Source: Pectobacterium brasiliense
GTDB taxonomy: Bacteria > Pseudomonadota > Gammaproteobacteria > Enterobacterales > Enterobacteriaceae
Assembly: GCF_016950255.1 (NCBI RefSeq)
Contig: NZ_JACGFN010000002.1
Span: 62,001 to 126,000 of the forward strand
Length of the DNA stretch: 64,000 nucleotides
Reading direction: 5' to 3'
Below are positions 45,741-55,055 of this stretch, piece after piece. The position numbers were made by a program, and so were the translations under genes. The notes below the pieces were generated by a model that was not told the origin of the DNA, searched no databases, and worked only from the letters and a program-made list of their open reading frames with translations. Numbering within the stretch: the stretch's first letter is position 1; every line of letters begins with the position of its first letter.

Positions 45741-46463
45741 TTATTTCGCCGCGTAGCGTTGTACAAAATCCAGCAGAATCTTGCGCGCCCAGACGGGTTC
45801 CTGCGAAATATCCATCATCCTATCGACATCCCAACCGCCCTGTCGTAGCGCCGCTTCATTATGACGCAGGCACGTCAGCATGATGTCCGCGCTGAATTCC
45901 GGGTGAAATTGCACGGTCAGGACTTTATCGCTGTAGCGGATAATCTGGCAGCCATCCATCTCGGAACTCGCCAGCACCTGCGCACCAGCAGGTGGTTCCA
46001 GCACGGATTGCTGATGGGTCAGATAAGCACCAAACTGCTGCGGATAATCACGCAGTAAGGTGTCTTGCGCCGCGGCTTCATGGGTTGTCACAACCTGAAC
46101 GCCCACTTCCTTGCCGTTCGGGTTATCCCCCACTTTACCGCCCAGCACATCGGCGAGCAGTTGGTGCCCATAACACACGCCCAGCAACGGAACATCCGCG
46201 TAATACGCTTCACGCAGCCAGCCTGCGGTGTATTCGCTCCAGTCCAGTCGATCGGTGACCATTGACCACGAGCCGGAAATCACCACCGCCGCCAGCGTAT
46301 CAAACGACGGCAGTCGCTCCCCGAGATCGGGACGAACCACCTGCACCGGCTGCGTTTTGCCCTGCACCGCATCAGTAAACCACTTCCCCTGTTGCCCAAC
46401 CTGAGACGCAATGCCTTCCGGCGGTTGGCCCAACTGAATCACCAGCAATACCCTTTCGCTCAT
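45741..46463 (-). CDS. Class I glutamine amidotransferase-like protein
   Basis: A 240-residue GATase1 domain protein. The nucleophile elbow is LLGVCYGHQLLADVLGG (Cys near residue 98) and the His-x-Glu pair lies in VQFHPEFSADI. It stands alone, without a synthetase domain, resembling E. coli YfeJ-type and GMP-synthase-like GATases (gamma-glutamyl hydrolase or transferase candidates). No operon partner reveals the substrate. Confidence 0.88.
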   Translation of the reverse strand: MSERVLLVIQLGQPPEGIASQVGQQGKWFTDAVQGKTQPVQVVRPDLGERLPSFDTLAAVVISGSWSMVTDRLDWSEYTAGWLREAYYADVPLLGVCYGHQLLADVLGGKVGDNPNGKEVGVQVVTTHEAAAQDTLLRDYPQQFGAYLTHQQSVLEPPAGAQVLASSEMDGCQIIRYSDKVLTVQFHPEFSADIMLTCLRHNEAALRQGGWDVDRMMDISQEPVWARKILLDFVQRYAAK

Positions 46464-46674
46464 CGTCCTGTTCTGCCCGTATTTGAAAAGCCATCAACCT
46501 GAGAAATCATCGGTCTGAAAAACCAATAAGCATGCTGTGCGCACTGCTTATAACGAACGTAGCACTATGACTCCATGAAAACCAGCCGCCATGAAAATCT
46601 GCGCATGGGGAAAAAAACCCTGCGCATTATTTTATCATCGTGAAATGGGGCTGCTTGAGGGCAGAAAGAGTCTG

Positions 46675-47151
46675 CTAACTGGAAGGCTGTTGATGGTAGG
46701 CTAGCGAGAAAACATCGTAGAAATCAACGTCACCTTTCGTACGTCGAATTTTCTCTATCCCTGCTTTCACGGCTGATGGCACCTGCTCGTTGCGTAGCAG
46801 CTTATCCTGCGTGTCCTGTGATACGTGGCGGACCGTAAACCACTCGCCGTTATAGCAAACACGGAGATCCAGCGTATCAATGTCTTCAAAGCGATAGGTC
46901 GGGTTGATATCTACCGAGAGCGCCAGCGTCATCACCAGCAGGAAAACCGTGAAGCCGATCAGATACGGTAAACCAAAATAAGGGGCATAAAAGAGGATGA
47001 TCGCGACCGGCACGTAGCTCACCAGCATCGCGGCAAACAGATAGGGATGTGACTGCATGAATTTGCGGCTAAAACGTATTTTATTGTCGCGTTTTTCTTC
47101 CCGATTAATACGTTCGATCTCTTCGGTCAGAAGGCGTTTTACTTCATCCAT
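46675..47151 (-). CDS. ylaC: YlaC-family inner-membrane protein
   Basis: About 158 residues from the ATG at 47151 (MDEVKRLLTEEIERIN), which aligns with the E. coli YlaC start; in-frame ATGs at 47157, 47163 and 47193 are alternatives because no ribosome binding site decides. An amphipathic helix with the conserved REEKRDNKIRFS is followed by two membrane helices, then the conserved cytoplasmic part YRFEDIDTLDLRVCYNGEWF. The function is not established. It is isolated between two minus-strand genes. Confidence 0.85.
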   Translation of the reverse strand: MDEVKRLLTEEIERINREEKRDNKIRFSRKFMQSHPYLFAAMLVSYVPVAIILFYAPYFGLPYLIGFTVFLLVMTLALSVDINPTYRFEDIDTLDLRVCYNGEWFTVRHVSQDTQDKLLRNEQVPSAVKAGIEKIRRTKGDVDFYDVFSLAYHQQPSS

Positions 47152-47311
47152 CGTCATCACCATCGTGCTTGAGGAATACAACACTGCTGGCATCGATTAG
47201 AACATAGCCCCATGAGAGATAACAGATACAGTTTTCGACAGATTAACTATAACAGTTTGCCGAATGCCGGGATGGATTACCCCGGCAACTTCGGTGACAG
47301 AATGGCGGAGA

Positions 47312-47941
47312 TTATGGAATGGCGGGCATCGTGAGATCGGGATCGATCAGATTGTAGATGTGATTGCCAAACACGGGTTGTTGCAACAGTTGATCAACCG
47401 CCAGCGCGACATCCCAACGGGACACCAACCCCAGCGTAGCAGCACCCTGCGTCAGTTTTGCATTGTGCGTCGCAACCACGTCCAGCAGACCGCCGGGACG
47501 AACAATACAGTGATCCAACGTACTGCTTTGCAACCAGCTTTCTGCCAGCGATTTCTCACGCACCGCGAAGCCAAACGCCGCTCTGGCGCGTGGCGACAAC
47601 AGCGGCCAGCTATCGCCGCAGCCCAGTGATGTCACCAACAACATACGCTTAAGACCTGCCTGTTCGGCACCATCGATCACCGTGCGGTGACCCTGATAAT
47701 TTACCGTGCCGCCGCCCATTGTCGATACCACAATGGCAGAAGGCCCCGCCACACGACAGGCTTCCGCGACCGTTTCCAGCTCGCAAGCATCGCCTTCTAC
47801 TACCGTCATTCCCTGCTCACGCCAGTGTTTGGCCTGTTCAGGATTACGTAATACGAGTACGACTGCCTGCTCGCACTCAATAGCGCGCTGTAATAAACAG
47901 GCGCCGACCCCATTGCCTGCGCCGAAAAGTAACCACGTCAT
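47312..47941 (-). CDS. NAD(P)-binding protein, ChuY-like (putative anaerobilin reductase)
   Basis: A 209-residue Rossmann-fold protein with the nucleotide motif TWLLFGAGNGVGACLLQRAIE at the N-terminus and TSLGCGDSW further on, a NmrA/SDR-like pattern. Its ATG overlaps the hutX stop (ATGA), giving the order hutW-hutX-this gene, the same as chuW-chuX-chuY of pathogenic E. coli, where ChuY reduces anaerobilin made by ChuW. The assignment rests on size, fold and gene order; sequence alone would only say NAD(P)-dependent reductase. Confidence 0.75.
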   Translation of the reverse strand: MTWLLFGAGNGVGACLLQRAIECEQAVVLVLRNPEQAKHWREQGMTVVEGDACELETVAEACRVAGPSAIVVSTMGGGTVNYQGHRTVIDGAEQAGLKRMLLVTSLGCGDSWPLLSPRARAAFGFAVREKSLAESWLQSSTLDHCIVRPGGLLDVVATHNAKLTQGAATLGLVSRWDVALAVDQLLQQPVFGNHIYNLIDPDLTMPAIP

Positions 47942-48438
47942 ACCTGCTCCGGTTGTAATTCACTCGCCAGCGCACGGAACGCTTCAACCTGAGCGCTCAG
48001 CAACTGGCGGTGGCTGTCTCGTCCAAGGAAAATTTTAAACATCGCCGCACCGCTGGCATTAAAGAACACCACGGACGCCGTGTCCATCCCCATGAATTTA
48101 CGTTCAATAAACGCAATGTGCTGACAGCTCGTTGCACGGATATGTCCGCTCAGGCCATTTTTACCGCGCAGGTTAAAGTAACCGTGGCGATGCGTACCGG
48201 TTGGCAGCTCGCTCTTGAATTCCAGAATCGCGTCCGCCGTGTGGCTGATTAGCGTCACTTCACCCCAGGTCGCAATCGTGTCCCAGACGCGATCGAAACG
48301 ATCGCCCGCCGCCAGCGTACGCTGCGCCGCAGGCAAGGCCTCAACGACAGCAAACAGCGAGGTATTATATTTTCCGGCAATCTCTTCCAGTGTGCCATCA
48401 GGGTTGGTTGCCAGTAATTCATTCAGTGTCATCGTCAT
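47938..48438 (-). CDS. hutX: Haem utilisation carrier protein HutX
   Basis: A 166-residue protein of the HutX/ChuX family: LNELLATNPDGTLEEIAGKYNTSLFAVVEALP, GRFDRVWDTIATWGEVTLI-like core, and KFMGMDTASVVFFNASGAAMFKIFLGRD. Family members are dimeric cytoplasmic haem-binding or haem-transfer proteins. It is translated 14 bases after hutW and overlaps the ChuY-like gene by 4 bases, and it probably shuttles haem to HutW or other acceptors. Confidence 0.93.
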   Translation of the reverse strand: MTMTLNELLATNPDGTLEEIAGKYNTSLFAVVEALPAAQRTLAAGDRFDRVWDTIATWGEVTLISHTADAILEFKSELPTGTHRHGYFNLRGKNGLSGHIRATSCQHIAFIERKFMGMDTASVVFFNASGAAMFKIFLGRDSHRQLLSAQVEAFRALASELQPEQV

Positions 48439-48452
48439 GGTTGCGTCTCCGG

Positions 48453-49766
48453 TTAGTGCGCATGCTCTTCGGCATTAAGCTGGGGGATAATTTGTTGTAA
48501 TGCCTGCATCAGGTTATTCGCCCAGAAGCGGCCATCGTTGGTCAGACGCAGGCAGGTGGAATCGTCACAGGTCAGCCCGGCCTGATGCCACTGGCTAAGC
48601 AACGGCTGAAGTTCACGGGCATGGCGAGTCAACTGAGGCAGCTTGATACGACCGACCTCAATACCCGCCTGAAGCTGATGCTGCCACGGCCCGGTCGGAC
48701 TGGCTGGCGTCATCATCATGATCGGTTTTTGCCCCTGATCGATCTGCTGGTAGTAGCGCTCCAGGCTGCGTTCCATCATGTAGGCTTGCCCGTTTATATT
48801 GCCGCCCGCACCGCTGCCCATTGCCAGACAGTCCGCGCCTTGTTTAATCAGCAGGTTATACAGGTTGCGTTCACGCGTGGTGCGCGCCCAGTGGCTGTTG
48901 CTAAGCTGGTGCCAGCCAGCATCGGCCAAAAACGCCGCACCAGTTCGGTAAAAATCACGACGGGCCACCACATCAGGCAGCGCCACACGCTGGTTTTCGG
49001 CCGCCTTCGCCAGCGGCGTGGTTGGTAACAGATTCAGCGCATACAGATCGACGCCGTCTAACGCTAAATCGCTGACGATGGCCAGATCTTCGTGCCAGAT
49101 TTCCGGCGTTTGCTCCGGTAGACCGAACATCAGATCGCACACCACAGCGGCTCGATCTCGCTCGCACAGACGCTCAAGGAAGCGAATTGACTGCTGCTTA
49201 TCCGACGTACGCGCCATACGCTGACGAATACGGGTATCGAACGTCTGAATTCCGATGGAGAAGCGGTTCGCTCCGGCATCCAGACAGGCATCGATCCGCT
49301 CATCGTCAAAATCCATCGCCCGCCCTTCTACTGTGATTTCACAGTCCGGTGCCAGCGGCAGAGAAGTACGGATCGCGCGAATAATCTGCGACAGCTCATC
49401 GGCCGCCAGCGCCGTTGGCGTCCCTCCACCAAAGTACACCGCATGAATCGGTGCAGACTGATGCAGCGGGCTATCCGCCTCCATCGCCAATTCCTGTAAT
49501 AAATAGCGGGTATAGGTCGCCGTGCTGTCATCACGCAGCTTGTTTTGATAAAAACCGCAGAACGTGCAATGCGTGGCGCAGAAAGGAATGTGCAGGTAGA
49601 GCAGGCGTTTACGCGCAGGCACTGTCTGTTGCTTCAACGTCTGCCAACCGGCAGGAATCTGTTCTGGTGAAAGCGGCACATGGTTGCGCCATGGCATAGC
49701 CATACGTCGGGCGCCAAAAGGCTGCTCACCGGGCTCGGCATAATACGGCGTCAAATCGATGTTCAT
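48453..49766 (-). CDS. hutW: Radical SAM haem-opening methyltransferase HutW/ChuW
   Basis: A 437-residue HemN-like radical SAM protein from ATG 49766, with a G-rich site GGGGG upstream. The cluster motif C-x3-C-x2-C is in HIPFCATHCTFCGFY (about residues 60-75). Other marks are AVYFGGGTPTAL, CEITVEGR and RFSIGIQTFDT. ChuW/HutW opens the haem ring without oxygen, releasing iron and giving anaerobilin. A Fur-box-like sequence lies just upstream, so iron limitation should induce the hutW-hutX-chuY-like unit. Confidence 0.92.
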   Translation of the reverse strand: MNIDLTPYYAEPGEQPFGARRMAMPWRNHVPLSPEQIPAGWQTLKQQTVPARKRLLYLHIPFCATHCTFCGFYQNKLRDDSTATYTRYLLQELAMEADSPLHQSAPIHAVYFGGGTPTALAADELSQIIRAIRTSLPLAPDCEITVEGRAMDFDDERIDACLDAGANRFSIGIQTFDTRIRQRMARTSDKQQSIRFLERLCERDRAAVVCDLMFGLPEQTPEIWHEDLAIVSDLALDGVDLYALNLLPTTPLAKAAENQRVALPDVVARRDFYRTGAAFLADAGWHQLSNSHWARTTRERNLYNLLIKQGADCLAMGSGAGGNINGQAYMMERSLERYYQQIDQGQKPIMMMTPASPTGPWQHQLQAGIEVGRIKLPQLTRHARELQPLLSQWHQAGLTCDDSTCLRLTNDGRFWANNLMQALQQIIPQLNAEEHAH

Positions 49767-49796
49767 TAACGGCCCCCAAATAATCAATAAAATAAA

Positions 49797-49815
49797 TTAA
49801 ATGATAATTATTTTT
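49797..49815 (-). promoter_or_regulatory. Fur-box-like site upstream of hutW
   Basis: TTAAATGATAATTATTTTT matches the 19-bp Fur consensus at about 13 positions, including the central ATGATAAT. It lies about 30 bases before the hutW start. Confidence 0.6.
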
Positions 49816-50138
49816 ATTTGGCAACCAGCCCAACAAGCAGAAAGGAAGAGGATTATTCTTTTCGCGTCATTTTCTCTTTAAATTAACCGATTTGCTTATT
49901 TTGGTTAAAATTGCAGATATAAATAAATACGGTTATTTCTCATGATTTTCATAGCATTAATCCACTGCACTCACTTTAAATGTTAAATAAATGAAAACAA
50001 AAATCACTACATTAAAATTCGTTAATTTAACAACCAATAAAATATTGCAAGTCCTTATTTAATAATAAATGAGATTGCAGTCACATTTTTTAATATCCAT
50101 TCAAATTTAATTATCGCCGCCCTCCCTCAAATGATAAT
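49816..50138. other. AT-rich divergent promoter region of the haem locus
   Basis: This spacer between hutW and hmuR is strongly AT-rich and contains no credible gene. It lies between two Fur-box-like sites and presumably holds the two divergent promoters. Confidence 0.6.
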
Positions 50139-50157
50139 GTTAATGATAATCATTAAC
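50139..50157 (+). promoter_or_regulatory. Fur box upstream of hmuR
   Basis: GTTAATGATAATCATTAAC is a perfect 9-1-9 inverted repeat and differs from the Fur consensus at only two symmetric positions. It ends 17 bases before the hmuR start codon. Iron-replete repression by Fur is strongly expected. Confidence 0.9.
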
Positions 50158-50174
50158 TTTTCAGAGAAAAAGCC

Positions 50175-52343
50175 ATGAATAAAAAGGCCACACACTGGGC
50201 TCTCTTTATGCTGCCTGCTATTTATAGCGGCGCAATTAATGCAGCGCCAAACGATTCATCGACAAATCATTCGACCACAAACAGCGATGAAATAACCGTT
50301 ATTAGTGCAGGGAGAACGGAACAGAATTTATGGGAAAGCCCGGTCACGATGCAGGTTATCGATAATGAAAAGCTGAATAAATATACGGGTGATTCTATTG
50401 CCGAAGCGCTGCGTGATATTCCCGGCGTCGATATTACCGATACCGCATTAGCCGGGCGGAAACAAATACGTATTCGCGGCGAAGAAGCCTCACGCGTATT
50501 AGTGTTAATTGACGGACAGGAAGTCACTTATCAACGCGCCGGACCCAATTACAGCCTCGGGTTATTAATCGATCCTTCTTATATTGAACGTATTGAAGTC
50601 GTGAAAGGCCCGCATTCGGTATTATATGGCTCGCAGGCTATCGGCGGCGTGATCAACTTTATTACCCGCAAAGGCGGAGACAAACCGTTGAGCGGCAAAA
50701 TCAAAGCCGTTTATGACAGCGCGACCGCAGGCTGGCAGGAATCGGGTTTAGCCTACGGCTCCATCGATAATTTTGACTATCGCCTCAGCGGCAGCTATAG
50801 CGATCAGGGCAACCGCAGCACGCCGGATGGTCGTCTGCCGGATACTCATTTCCGCAACAGCGGACAGTCCGCCTGGCTCGGGTATCGTCTTGGCGATCAT
50901 AAATTCGGCCTGTCGCTGGACAGCTTCAAGCTCAGCACGCAGACCTACACCGACTCGGATGAATACGACAGCTTCAGCGTGCGTATTCCTGAACTAGAAA
51001 GAAAGAAGGTCGGCCTGTTTTATGACTGGCAGATCGGCGGCGATGTGCTGAAAAACCTGCATCTGGATGCCTATCAGCAAAATATCAAACGCGAATTCCG
51101 TAACGATCTGTCGCAGAGCGGTAATCCGTTGCGCTATAACGGCATGGCGCTTTATCAAGGCAAAATGGCGATGAGTACAGGCACCGACGACAAGCAGACT
51201 AGTCGGGGATTGACCTTACAAGCGGATATCACGCCATTAGCCGGACACACGCTGATCGCTGGGGGACAATGGCTCTCCGATGTCGTGAAGCAAAATGCAT
51301 TCTCCGATGTCCGGGTAACGGGATCGTTATCGCCGATGGGCACACCGTCTCTGTCGGTCAACCCAAGCTCAATATCCAATAACCACTGGCGGCAAAATAG
51401 CTGGGCGCTGTTCGCGCAGGATGAATGGAAAATAACACCGGACTGGACGTGGACACTGGGTGCGCGTCAATACTGGGTTGAATCACTCTCCTACGGTGGT
51501 CAGAAGACAGGCACCGTGAGAATGAACGGTATGGTGATGCCGAATAACAGTACGTCTGCCGCCGCGAAGGAAAGTGACAGTACACTCGTCACCGCCAGCA
51601 GCCTACGCTATTCCGGCTTTGACAATATCCAGCTGCGCGCCTCCTTCGCGCAAGGTTATGTCTACCCTACCCTGACGCATAAATTTTACGACACCGCGGC
51701 GGGTGGGAGCACCACTTACGGCAACGCCAATCTGAAAGCGGAAAAGTCGGATAACTATGAAGTCGGCATGCGTTATAAAAACGATAGCTGGCTGCTGGAC
51801 AGCGCGATCTACCATTCACGCGCCAAAGACTACATCACCACGCTGAACTGCGCCGGTAACGCCGCCTGTTCCGGCAGCACGGACAGCAGCAGCCGCTACT
51901 ACGCCAACGCCAACCGTGCGACTACGTACGGGATGGAAATGTATGCGGAATACCTCGGCTGGACGCTGTCTCCTTACGTTAACGGCAACATCATCCGCCG
52001 TGAGCTGGAATTGCCGACTCGCAGCACCTATCGCACGGGTGAACCCACCTTTACGGGCCGCGTCGGGGTCAAAAATATTATGCTGTTCGAACGTATGGAG
52101 TTGGAGTCGGATCTCTACCTCCGGGCAGCCTCACGAGCGAAGGATGAAACCGCAGATACCGCCGTCCAGCACAGCGGTTGGGCAACGGCTAATCTGGAAT
52201 TTACCAGCACCTTCGGTAGCGAGAATCAATACCAGGTCACGCTGGCGCTGAATAACCTGCTGGATAAGCGCTATACCACCGCGCATGAAAGTATTCCCGC
52301 ATCCGGCTTCAGCACCGCGATTGGCGCAGCGTTCTCATTCTAA
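50175..52343 (+). CDS. hmuR: TonB-dependent outer-membrane haem/haemoglobin receptor
   Basis: A 722-residue receptor. The signal peptide ends near INAA, a TonB box follows (DEITVISAG), then the plug domain (SPVTMQVIDNEKLNKYTGDSIAEALRDIPGVDI ... RIEVVKGPHSVLYGSQAIGGVINFITRKGG) and a 22-strand-size barrel ending in Phe. HmuR/ChuA-type receptors extract haem from haemoproteins and pass it to the periplasm at the cost of TonB energy. A Fur box sits directly upstream, and hmuT follows after 5 bases. Confidence 0.92.
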   Translation: MNKKATHWALFMLPAIYSGAINAAPNDSSTNHSTTNSDEITVISAGRTEQNLWESPVTMQVIDNEKLNKYTGDSIAEALRDIPGVDITDTALAGRKQIRIRGEEASRVLVLIDGQEVTYQRAGPNYSLGLLIDPSYIERIEVVKGPHSVLYGSQAIGGVINFITRKGGDKPLSGKIKAVYDSATAGWQESGLAYGSIDNFDYRLSGSYSDQGNRSTPDGRLPDTHFRNSGQSAWLGYRLGDHKFGLSLDSFKLSTQTYTDSDEYDSFSVRIPELERKKVGLFYDWQIGGDVLKNLHLDAYQQNIKREFRNDLSQSGNPLRYNGMALYQGKMAMSTGTDDKQTSRGLTLQADITPLAGHTLIAGGQWLSDVVKQNAFSDVRVTGSLSPMGTPSLSVNPSSISNNHWRQNSWALFAQDEWKITPDWTWTLGARQYWVESLSYGGQKTGTVRMNGMVMPNNSTSAAAKESDSTLVTASSLRYSGFDNIQLRASFAQGYVYPTLTHKFYDTAAGGSTTYGNANLKAEKSDNYEVGMRYKNDSWLLDSAIYHSRAKDYITTLNCAGNAACSGSTDSSSRYYANANRATTYGMEMYAEYLGWTLSPYVNGNIIRRELELPTRSTYRTGEPTFTGRVGVKNIMLFERMELESDLYLRAASRAKDETADTAVQHSGWATANLEFTSTFGSENQYQVTLALNNLLDKRYTTAHESIPASGFSTAIGAAFSF

Positions 52344-52348
52344 GCATC

Positions 52349-53179
52349 ATGATGATGAAGGCGATAATCGCGTTAATGCTCTTCGGGCTGTCTTCCTTCA
52401 CCTGCGCGGCTGAGCCGCGCGTGGTGATTGCCGGTGGCTCGCTGGTGGAAATCGTTTATGCGCTTGGCGCAGGCGATACGGTGGTCGGCGTCGATCAGAC
52501 CACTACCTATCCGCCACAAACAGCAACGCTGCCAAAGGTCAGCAACTGGCAACAGTTGACGAGCGAAGGCATTTTGTCACTGCACCCAACGCTGTTGATG
52601 ACCTGGCAGGATGCCAACCCGCCGCAGGTACTTAATCAGCTTGAGCAGGCAGGTGTAACGGTGGCGCGTTTCACCCGCACGCCCAGCACGCCAGCGCAGT
52701 TGCTTAGCAATATTCGTCAGGCTGGCGCGTTGCTCAATCGCACGGAGGCTGCCGAGCAATTGGCGACCCGTCTCTCTCAGCAGTTGAGTGCGGTATCAGA
52801 GCGGCTGTCAACGCGGAAGGATCGCGTCAGCGTCGTGTTTTTGCTGAGTGTTGGCAGCAGTGCGGCGCAGGTCGCGGGGAAAAACACCGTGGTGGATAGC
52901 CTGATCGCGCTGGCAGGCGGAAAGAATATTGCCACACATAGTCAGTATCGTATTTACGGCGGCGAGGCGATGATTGCAGCCAATCCTGAGGTGGTTGTGG
53001 TGACGACGCAAAGTGTGGAAAACGGCGTGGAGGCGCTGGCGGCTGTACCCGGTTTAACGCAAACCGCAGCCTGGAAAAACCAGCGTATTATCGCGCTCGA
53101 TCAGGCGATTTTACTGGGAATGGGGCCGCGCGTTGCCGAGGCTGTGGAAGCGCTGAATCGCGGATTTTATCCTGACTAA
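52349..53179 (+). CDS. hmuT: Periplasmic haem-binding protein HmuT
   Basis: A 276-residue protein with a cleavable signal peptide (MKAIIALMLFGLSSFTCAAEP) and the class III binding-protein fold: PRVVIAGGSLVEIVYALGAGDTVVGVDQTTTYPP, KNTVVDSLIALAGGKNIA, RIYGGEAMIAANPEVVVV. Translation is probably coupled to hmuR because no clear ribosome binding site precedes the three consecutive ATG codons. It binds haem for an ABC permease, but hmuU and hmuV do not follow; an ERIC element and the convergent ybiT gene come next. Confidence 0.92.
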   Translation: MMMKAIIALMLFGLSSFTCAAEPRVVIAGGSLVEIVYALGAGDTVVGVDQTTTYPPQTATLPKVSNWQQLTSEGILSLHPTLLMTWQDANPPQVLNQLEQAGVTVARFTRTPSTPAQLLSNIRQAGALLNRTEAAEQLATRLSQQLSAVSERLSTRKDRVSVVFLLSVGSSAAQVAGKNTVVDSLIALAGGKNIATHSQYRIYGGEAMIAANPEVVVVTTQSVENGVEALAAVPGLTQTAAWKNQRIIALDQAILLGMGPRVAEAVEALNRGFYPD

Positions 53180-53184
53180 ACGAA

Positions 53185-53313
53185 TATATCCCCTAGATAA
53201 TTCGAGTTGCAGGAAGGCGGCGACACAGTGAATCCTCAGGAGCTTACATCAGTAAGTGACTGAGGTGAGCGAGGAAAGCCAACGCACATGCAGCTTGAAG
53301 TATGACGGGGATT
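53185..53313. repeat. ERIC-type intergenic repeat
   Basis: An imperfect palindrome of about 129 bases. The core GTGAATCCTCAGGAGCTTAC followed by AGTAAGTGACTGAGGTGAGC matches the ERIC primer regions, and the ends (TATATCCCCTAGATAATTCG and the inverse of GAAGTATGACGGGGATTA) are inverted repeats. It lies between the ends of hmuT and ybiT. Confidence 0.93.
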
Positions 53314-53345
53314 AACGGCCTCAATAATGAGGCCGTATCACACAC

Positions 53346-54938
53346 TTACTGAATACCCTGACTACGCAGGTAATCTTCATAGTTGCCGGTGAAATCGATC
53401 ACTTTATTTGGCGTTATTTCCAGAATACGGGTCGCCAACGAGCTGACAAATTCACGGTCATGGGAGACGAACAGCAGCGTCCCTTCATACATTTCCAGCG
53501 CCATATTCAGCGATTCAATGGATTCCATATCAAGGTGGTTGGTCGGTTCATCCATTACCAGAATATTCGGACGCTGCATCATCAGCTTACCGAACAGCAT
53601 GCGGCCTTTTTCACCACCGGATAACACTTTCACTTTCTTCTTAATATCATCCTGGCTGAACAGTAAACGACCGAGTATGCTGCGCACGGCTTGCTCGTCG
53701 TCTTTTTCCTGTTTCCACTGGCTCATCCAGTCAAAAACAGTCAGCGTCTCATCGAATTCGTATTCGTGATCCTGCGCGTAGTAGCCAATTTTTGAGTTTT
53801 CAGACCATTTCACCGTACCGCTATCCGGTTCCAAATCACCGACCAGCGTTTTCAGTAATGTCGATTTACCGATACCGTTGGCACCCAGAATAGCGACTTT
53901 CTCACCCACTTCGACCATCAGGCCCAGCTTGCTAAACAGCGGGCCATTATCAAAACTTTTGCTCAACGCTTCAACTTCCAGCGCATTACGGAACAGTTTC
54001 TTATCCTGATCGAAACGGATAAACGGGTTTTGACGGCTGGACGCTTTCACTTCATCCAGCTGGATTTTATCGATCTGGCGTGCGCGCGATGTCGCCTGCT
54101 TGGATTTAGAGGCGTTGGCGCTAAAGCGGCTGACGAACGATTGCAGTTCGGAAATCTGCGCTTTCTTCTTGGCGTTATCGGCCAGTAAACGCTCACGAGC
54201 CTGCGTCGCGGCCGTCATGTACTCATCATAGTTGCCGGGATAAATACGCAGCTCGCCGTAGTCCAGGTCCGCCATATGCGTACAAACCATATTCAGGAAG
54301 TGACGGTCATGCGAGATGATGATCATGGTGCTGTTACGCTCGTTCAGCACCTGCTCCAGCCAGCGGATCGTATCGATATCCAGGTTGTTGGTCGGTTCGT
54401 CGAGCAGCAGGATATCGGGATCGGCAAACAGCGCCTGCGCCAACAAGACACGCAGTTTCCAGCCGGGAGCAATCTCACTCATCAAGCCATAGTGCTGCCC
54501 AACGGGAATTCCCACGCCCAGCAACAGTTCACCAGCACGAGATTCTGCGCTGTAGCCATCCATCTCACCATACTGCACTTCCAGATCGGCAACTTTGTAG
54601 CCGTCGGCTTCGCTCATTTCAGCCAATGAATAGATACGGTCGCGCTCTTCTTTTACCGCCCACAGCTCACCGTGGCCCATGATAACGGTATCCAGCACGC
54701 TGTATTTTTCAAAAGCGAACTGATCCTGACGCAGTTTACCCAGGCGTTCATTAGGATCGAGGAAGACGTTACCGCCGCTCGGCACCAGATCGCCGCCGAG
54801 AATCTTCATGAATGTAGATTTACCGCAGCCATTTGCGCCAATCAAACCGTAACGGTTGCCGCCACCAAATTTAACGGAAATGTTTTCAAACAACGGCTTG
54901 CTGCCGAACTGCATGGTGATATTGTTGGTACTTAACAC
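53346..54938 (-). CDS. ybiT: ABC-F family ATPase YbiT
   Basis: 530 residues from the GTG at 54938 ([21 protein letters not shown]), the same length and start as E. coli YbiT; the ATG at 54977 would add 13 unmatched residues. It has two ABC domains: Walker [17 protein letters not shown] and [14 protein letters not shown], Walker [14 protein letters not shown] and [13 protein letters not shown], joined by a charged linker ([23 protein letters not shown]). ABC-F proteins bind the ribosomal E site and modulate translation. It has no membrane domain. Confidence 0.95.
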   Translation of the reverse strand: MLSTNNITMQFGSKPLFENISVKFGGGNRYGLIGANGCGKSTFMKILGGDLVPSGGNVFLDPNERLGKLRQDQFAFEKYSVLDTVIMGHGELWAVKEERDRIYSLAEMSEADGYKVADLEVQYGEMDGYSAESRAGELLLGVGIPVGQHYGLMSEIAPGWKLRVLLAQALFADPDILLLDEPTNNLDIDTIRWLEQVLNERNSTMIIISHDRHFLNMVCTHMADLDYGELRIYPGNYDEYMTAATQARERLLADNAKKKAQISELQSFVSRFSANASKSKQATSRARQIDKIQLDEVKASSRQNPFIRFDQDKKLFRNALEVEALSKSFDNGPLFSKLGLMVEVGEKVAILGANGIGKSTLLKTLVGDLEPDSGTVKWSENSKIGYYAQDHEYEFDETLTVFDWMSQWKQEKDDEQAVRSILGRLLFSQDDIKKKVKVLSGGEKGRMLFGKLMMQRPNILVMDEPTNHLDMESIESLNMALEMYEGTLLFVSHDREFVSSLATRILEITPNKVIDFTGNYEDYLRSQGIQ

Positions 54939-55055
54939 AGCACTTATACTCGAGTCGGAATGTGATTTGGCGCGCATTATGCCACAAGCGCGCGATAGGA
55001 TCGCGGTTAGTTTTGAGTAATATTTAAGCGATAGCGCATACAGGAGAGAAATGCG

